8,206 nucleotides of DNA from the NCBI GenBank assembly GCA_902496265.1, contig CABVAD010000046.1, forward strand, positions 1-8,206, read 5' to 3'. Position 1 is the stretch's first letter, and every line of letters begins with the position of its first letter. The notes under the pieces were generated by a model that was not told the origin of the DNA, searched no databases, and saw only the letters and a list, made by a program, of their open reading frames with translations. The position numbers and the translations under genes were made by a program. This document shows, piece by piece, positions 6,421 through 8,206 of this stretch. This DNA is from an uncultured Oscillospiraceae bacterium. Its GTDB lineage: Bacteria > Bacillota > Clostridia > Oscillospirales > Acutalibacteraceae.

Positions 6421-7174
6421 GTACGATAATTTTGCCGCGGTTTACGACCGCCTTATGAGCGATGTCGATTACAAGTCGCGTACAAAAAGGCTTTTACAGC
6501 TTTTTAAGGAATACGACCGCACTCCCTCCCTTATATTGGACCTTGCCTGCGGCACGGGGGGCTTTTCAAACGAGTTGGCCTTAAGCGGCATTGAGGTAAT
6601 AGGTATCGATATGTCGGAGGAAATGCTTTCCGCAGCGAGAGAGAACTCCGCTGAGCGCGGCACGGACGTGTTGTATTTGTGCCAGAAAGCCGAAGAACTT
6701 GACCTTTACGGCACGGTTGACGGGGCGGTTTGCTGTCTTGACAGCCTTAACCACATCACCGATTACAAAAAGCTGTGTAAGGCAATTTCAAGGGTTTCCC
6801 TTTTTCTTGAGGAGGGCAGGCTCTTTATTTTCGATGTAAACACGGTATTTAAGCATAAATACATACTTGCCGACAATACATTTGTTATAGAGCAGAACGG
6901 CGTTTTCTGCACGTGGCAAAATTCCACCGACGAGGAAACGGGCGTTACCGACATTTCGCTTGACTTTTTCATAAGGGACGGAGAATATTATAAACGGAGC
7001 TCCGAGGACTTTTCGGAGCGCCCCTACACCGAGGAGGAGCTGAAAACAGCTCTCGATGCGGCGGGGCTTGAAATTTTAAAAATATACGACGATATGACCG
7101 ACAATCCCGCATGGGAATACACCGAGCGGGCGGTATATGTAACACGAAAAAAAGAGGAAACAAAAGATGAGTAA
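6413..7174 (+). CDS. Class I SAM-dependent methyltransferase
   Basis: This 253-residue cytosolic protein has a Rossmann-type methyltransferase fold. The N-terminus YDNFAAVYDRLM is typical of the Methyltransf_25/YrrT-like group. Motif I is LDLACGTGG (42-50), which binds S-adenosylmethionine. Motif II is GIDMSEEML with acidic D66, which contacts the ribose. The post-II/IV region VCCLDSLNHI (106-115) carries the D-S-L-N pattern common in this group. The C-terminal half (about 140-240) includes a beta-rich substrate-side insertion. The substrate cannot be told from the sequence. The ATG sits inside the end of yerC (ATGAGTGA, 8-base overlap), with a weak, distant GAGAGG as ribosome binding site, so translation is probably coupled to yerC. 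Its stop likewise overlaps hslO by 8 bases. Confidence 0.88.
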   Translation: MSEYDNFAAVYDRLMSDVDYKSRTKRLLQLFKEYDRTPSLILDLACGTGGFSNELALSGIEVIGIDMSEEMLSAARENSAERGTDVLYLCQKAEELDLYGTVDGAVCCLDSLNHITDYKKLCKAISRVSLFLEEGRLFIFDVNTVFKHKYILADNTFVIEQNGVFCTWQNSTDEETGVTDISLDFFIRDGEYYKRSSEDFSERPYTEEELKTALDAAGLEILKIYDDMTDNPAWEYTERAVYVTRKKEETKDE

Positions 7175-8060
7175 GCTCATAAGATGTATTACAAGCGACG
7201 GGGCGGTTATGGCTTCTGCTATTGACAGCACCGAGATTGTTGCAAAAGCGGAGCAGCTTCACAAAACCTCTGCGGTAGTCACAGCGGCTTTAGGCAGACT
7301 TCTCACTGCGGCTTCTATGATGGGAAATATGCTGAAGGGCGAGAAGGACACCGTCACGGTTAAAATCGACGGCGGCGGCCCCGCGGGAGCGATTACCGCT
7401 GTCGCGGACTCCAAAGGCTTCGTGCGCGGTTACGCGGTAAACCCCGTTGTGGAAATTCCGCTTAAAGAAAACGGCAAGCTCGACGTTTCGGGCGCGGTGG
7501 GTACAGACGGAAATGTATTTGTAATAAAGGATTTAGGGCTTAAAGAGCCCTACAGCGGCTTTGTCCCGATAGTATCGGGCGAAATCGCGGAGGATATTAC
7601 ATCTTACTACGCCGTAAGCGAGCAAATCCCGACCGTCTGCGCCTTGGGTGTGCTTGTAAACCCCGACCTTACGGTTAAAAAGTCAGGCGGGTATATTATA
7701 CAGCTCCTTCCCGCCGCGGACGAAGGCACAATTTCCCGCCTTGAGGAAAATTTAAAAAAAGCACGCCCCGTAACCGAGCAATTAGACGAGGGCAAGGATA
7801 TACTCGATATTTTAAAGGCTGTGCTTGACGGCTTTGAGACGGAGGTACTCTCCGAAAACGAGGTTTCTTATAAATGCCGCTGTTCAAGAGAGCGCACCGA
7901 AAAAACCCTTTCCTCCCTTAATCTTTCCGAGCTTGAAAGCATTGCGGAAGAAGATCCGGCAGTCGAAATCAAATGCAGCTTTTGCAGAAAAGCCTATGTC
8001 TTTGACCGCGCGGAAATACGAAAAATAATTAATCGAAAAAAATCGGAAAAAAATACTTGA
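7167..8060 (+). CDS. hslO: Hsp33, redox-regulated holdase chaperone
   Basis: The 297-residue protein is a normal-length Hsp33. The N-terminal core contains the conserved block KIDGGGPAGAITAVAD (66-81) and GFVRGYAVNP (84-93), then GAVGTDG (109-115) and YYAVSEQIPT (147-156). The C-terminal redox switch has four cysteines, C237-x-C239 (in CRCSRER) and C270-x-x-C273, which bind zinc when reduced and form disulfides under oxidative and unfolding stress, activating chaperone function in the cytosol. All four are intact. The ATG overlaps the methyltransferase stop (ATGAGTAA). It is the last gene of the yerC operon. No terminator is seen after it; instead its TGA stop lies inside the -35 box of the tRNA promoter. 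Confidence 0.96.
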   Translation: MSKLIRCITSDGAVMASAIDSTEIVAKAEQLHKTSAVVTAALGRLLTAASMMGNMLKGEKDTVTVKIDGGGPAGAITAVADSKGFVRGYAVNPVVEIPLKENGKLDVSGAVGTDGNVFVIKDLGLKEPYSGFVPIVSGEIAEDITSYYAVSEQIPTVCALGVLVNPDLTVKKSGGYIIQLLPAADEGTISRLEENLKKARPVTEQLDEGKDILDILKAVLDGFETEVLSENEVSYKCRCSRERTEKTLSSLNLSELESIAEEDPAVEIKCSFCRKAYVFDRAEIRKIINRKKSEKNT

Positions 8061-8085
8061 CAAATTAAATGTCTTATGATAATAT
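8057..8085 (+). promoter_or_regulatory. Strong sigma-A promoter for the tRNA gene
   Basis: Consensus TTGACA (8057-8062) and TAATAT (8080-8085) are separated by 17 bases, with TGA before the -10 box as an extended element. Transcription would begin near 8092, leaving a leader of about 38 bases before the tRNA. The -35 box includes the TGA stop codon of hslO (8058-8060). Confidence 0.9.
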
Positions 8086-8129
8086 ATTGCTTGTCGCCGG
8101 TGAGTGATAGCTCCGGGCGGTACACAGAT

Positions 8130-8205
8130 GGGAGCATAGCTCAGCTGGGAGAGCATCTGCCTTACAAGCAGAGGGTCACAGGTTCGAGCCCTGTTGTTCC
8201 CACCA
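8130..8205 (+). tRNA. tRNA-Val (anticodon UAC), CCA encoded
   Basis: A complete cloverleaf can be folded. The acceptor stem is GGGAGCA (8130-8136) with TGTTCCC (8195-8201), containing one G-U. The D arm is GCTC/GAGC with loop AGCTGGGA. The anticodon stem is TCTGC/GCAGA around CTTACAA, so the anticodon is TAC at 8163-8165. The variable loop is GGGTC, and the T arm is ACAGG/CCTGT around TTCGAGC. The discriminator is A8202 and the 3' CCA (8203-8205) is encoded in the DNA. UAC reads GUN valine codons. The gene is preceded by its own promoter and is probably first in a tRNA cluster that continues past 8206. Confidence 0.97.
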
Positions 8206-8206
8206 C

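Noticed and set aside
8096..8120. Possible leader hairpin GCCGGTGAG/CTCCGGGC before the tRNA, as a T-box or attenuator
   Set aside because: Pairing is broken by mismatches, there is no U tract, and it lacks T-box core sequences; it is probably just the tRNA precursor leader.
7884..8156. Minus-strand ORF running across the end of hslO and the tRNA promoter
   Set aside because: It is antisense to the conserved Hsp33 zinc domain and the tRNA, and shows no protein-like composition.

Overview
The window looks like chromosomal DNA from a low-to-moderate GC Gram-positive anaerobe, most likely a member of the Clostridia (Bacillota). The signs are strong AGGAG-type ribosome binding sites, U-tailed intrinsic terminators, a glycine riboswitch on an AGCS symporter, a YhaO/YhaN-type nuclease-ATPase pair and a YerC (TrpR-like) regulator. 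This placement is inferred from gene content; there is no rRNA or marker gene to fix it. No mobile element, CRISPR array or foreign island is visible.

Layout. Bases 1-261 hold a tandem glycine riboswitch and its expression platform, which lead into a sodium:alanine/glycine symporter (262-1806, +). A hairpin terminator separates this from a HAD-family phosphatase (1859-2509, +). The phosphatase converges on a two-gene minus-strand operon: a Mre11/SbcD/YhaO-like metallophosphoesterase (4882-6015) followed by a Rad50/SbcC/YhaN-like ATPase (2535-4892). A 126-base divergent intergenic region carries two good sigma-A promoters whose -35 boxes are about 10 bases apart. The rightward promoter drives a tightly overlapped operon of yerC (6142-6420), a SAM-dependent methyltransferase (6413-7174) and hslO/Hsp33 (7167-8060). 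A near-consensus promoter whose -35 box contains the hslO stop codon then drives tRNA-Val(UAC) (8130-8202, encoded CCA to 8205). The tRNA is probably the first of a cluster that continues past the window.

How the parts work together. The riboswitch should tie uptake of glycine or alanine to intracellular glycine. A 10-bp complementarity (150-159 with 201-210) suggests that the glycine-binding core of aptamer 2 doubles as an antiterminator strand, which predicts an OFF switch for the importer. The minus-strand pair should form a Mre11-Rad50-like DNA-end-processing complex. Its ATPase has a predicted membrane hairpin at the coiled-coil apex where classical Rad50/SbcC has a zinc hook. The yerC operon combines a small DNA-binding regulator, a methyltransferase of unknown substrate and a redox-activated chaperone; both of its junctions are 8-base ATGAGTRA overlaps that imply translational coupling.

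Most of the window is recognisable housekeeping DNA. The parts most worth a second look are the riboswitch (degenerate first aptamer, readable antiterminator), the membrane-hairpin YhaN-type ATPase and the overlapping regulatory signals.
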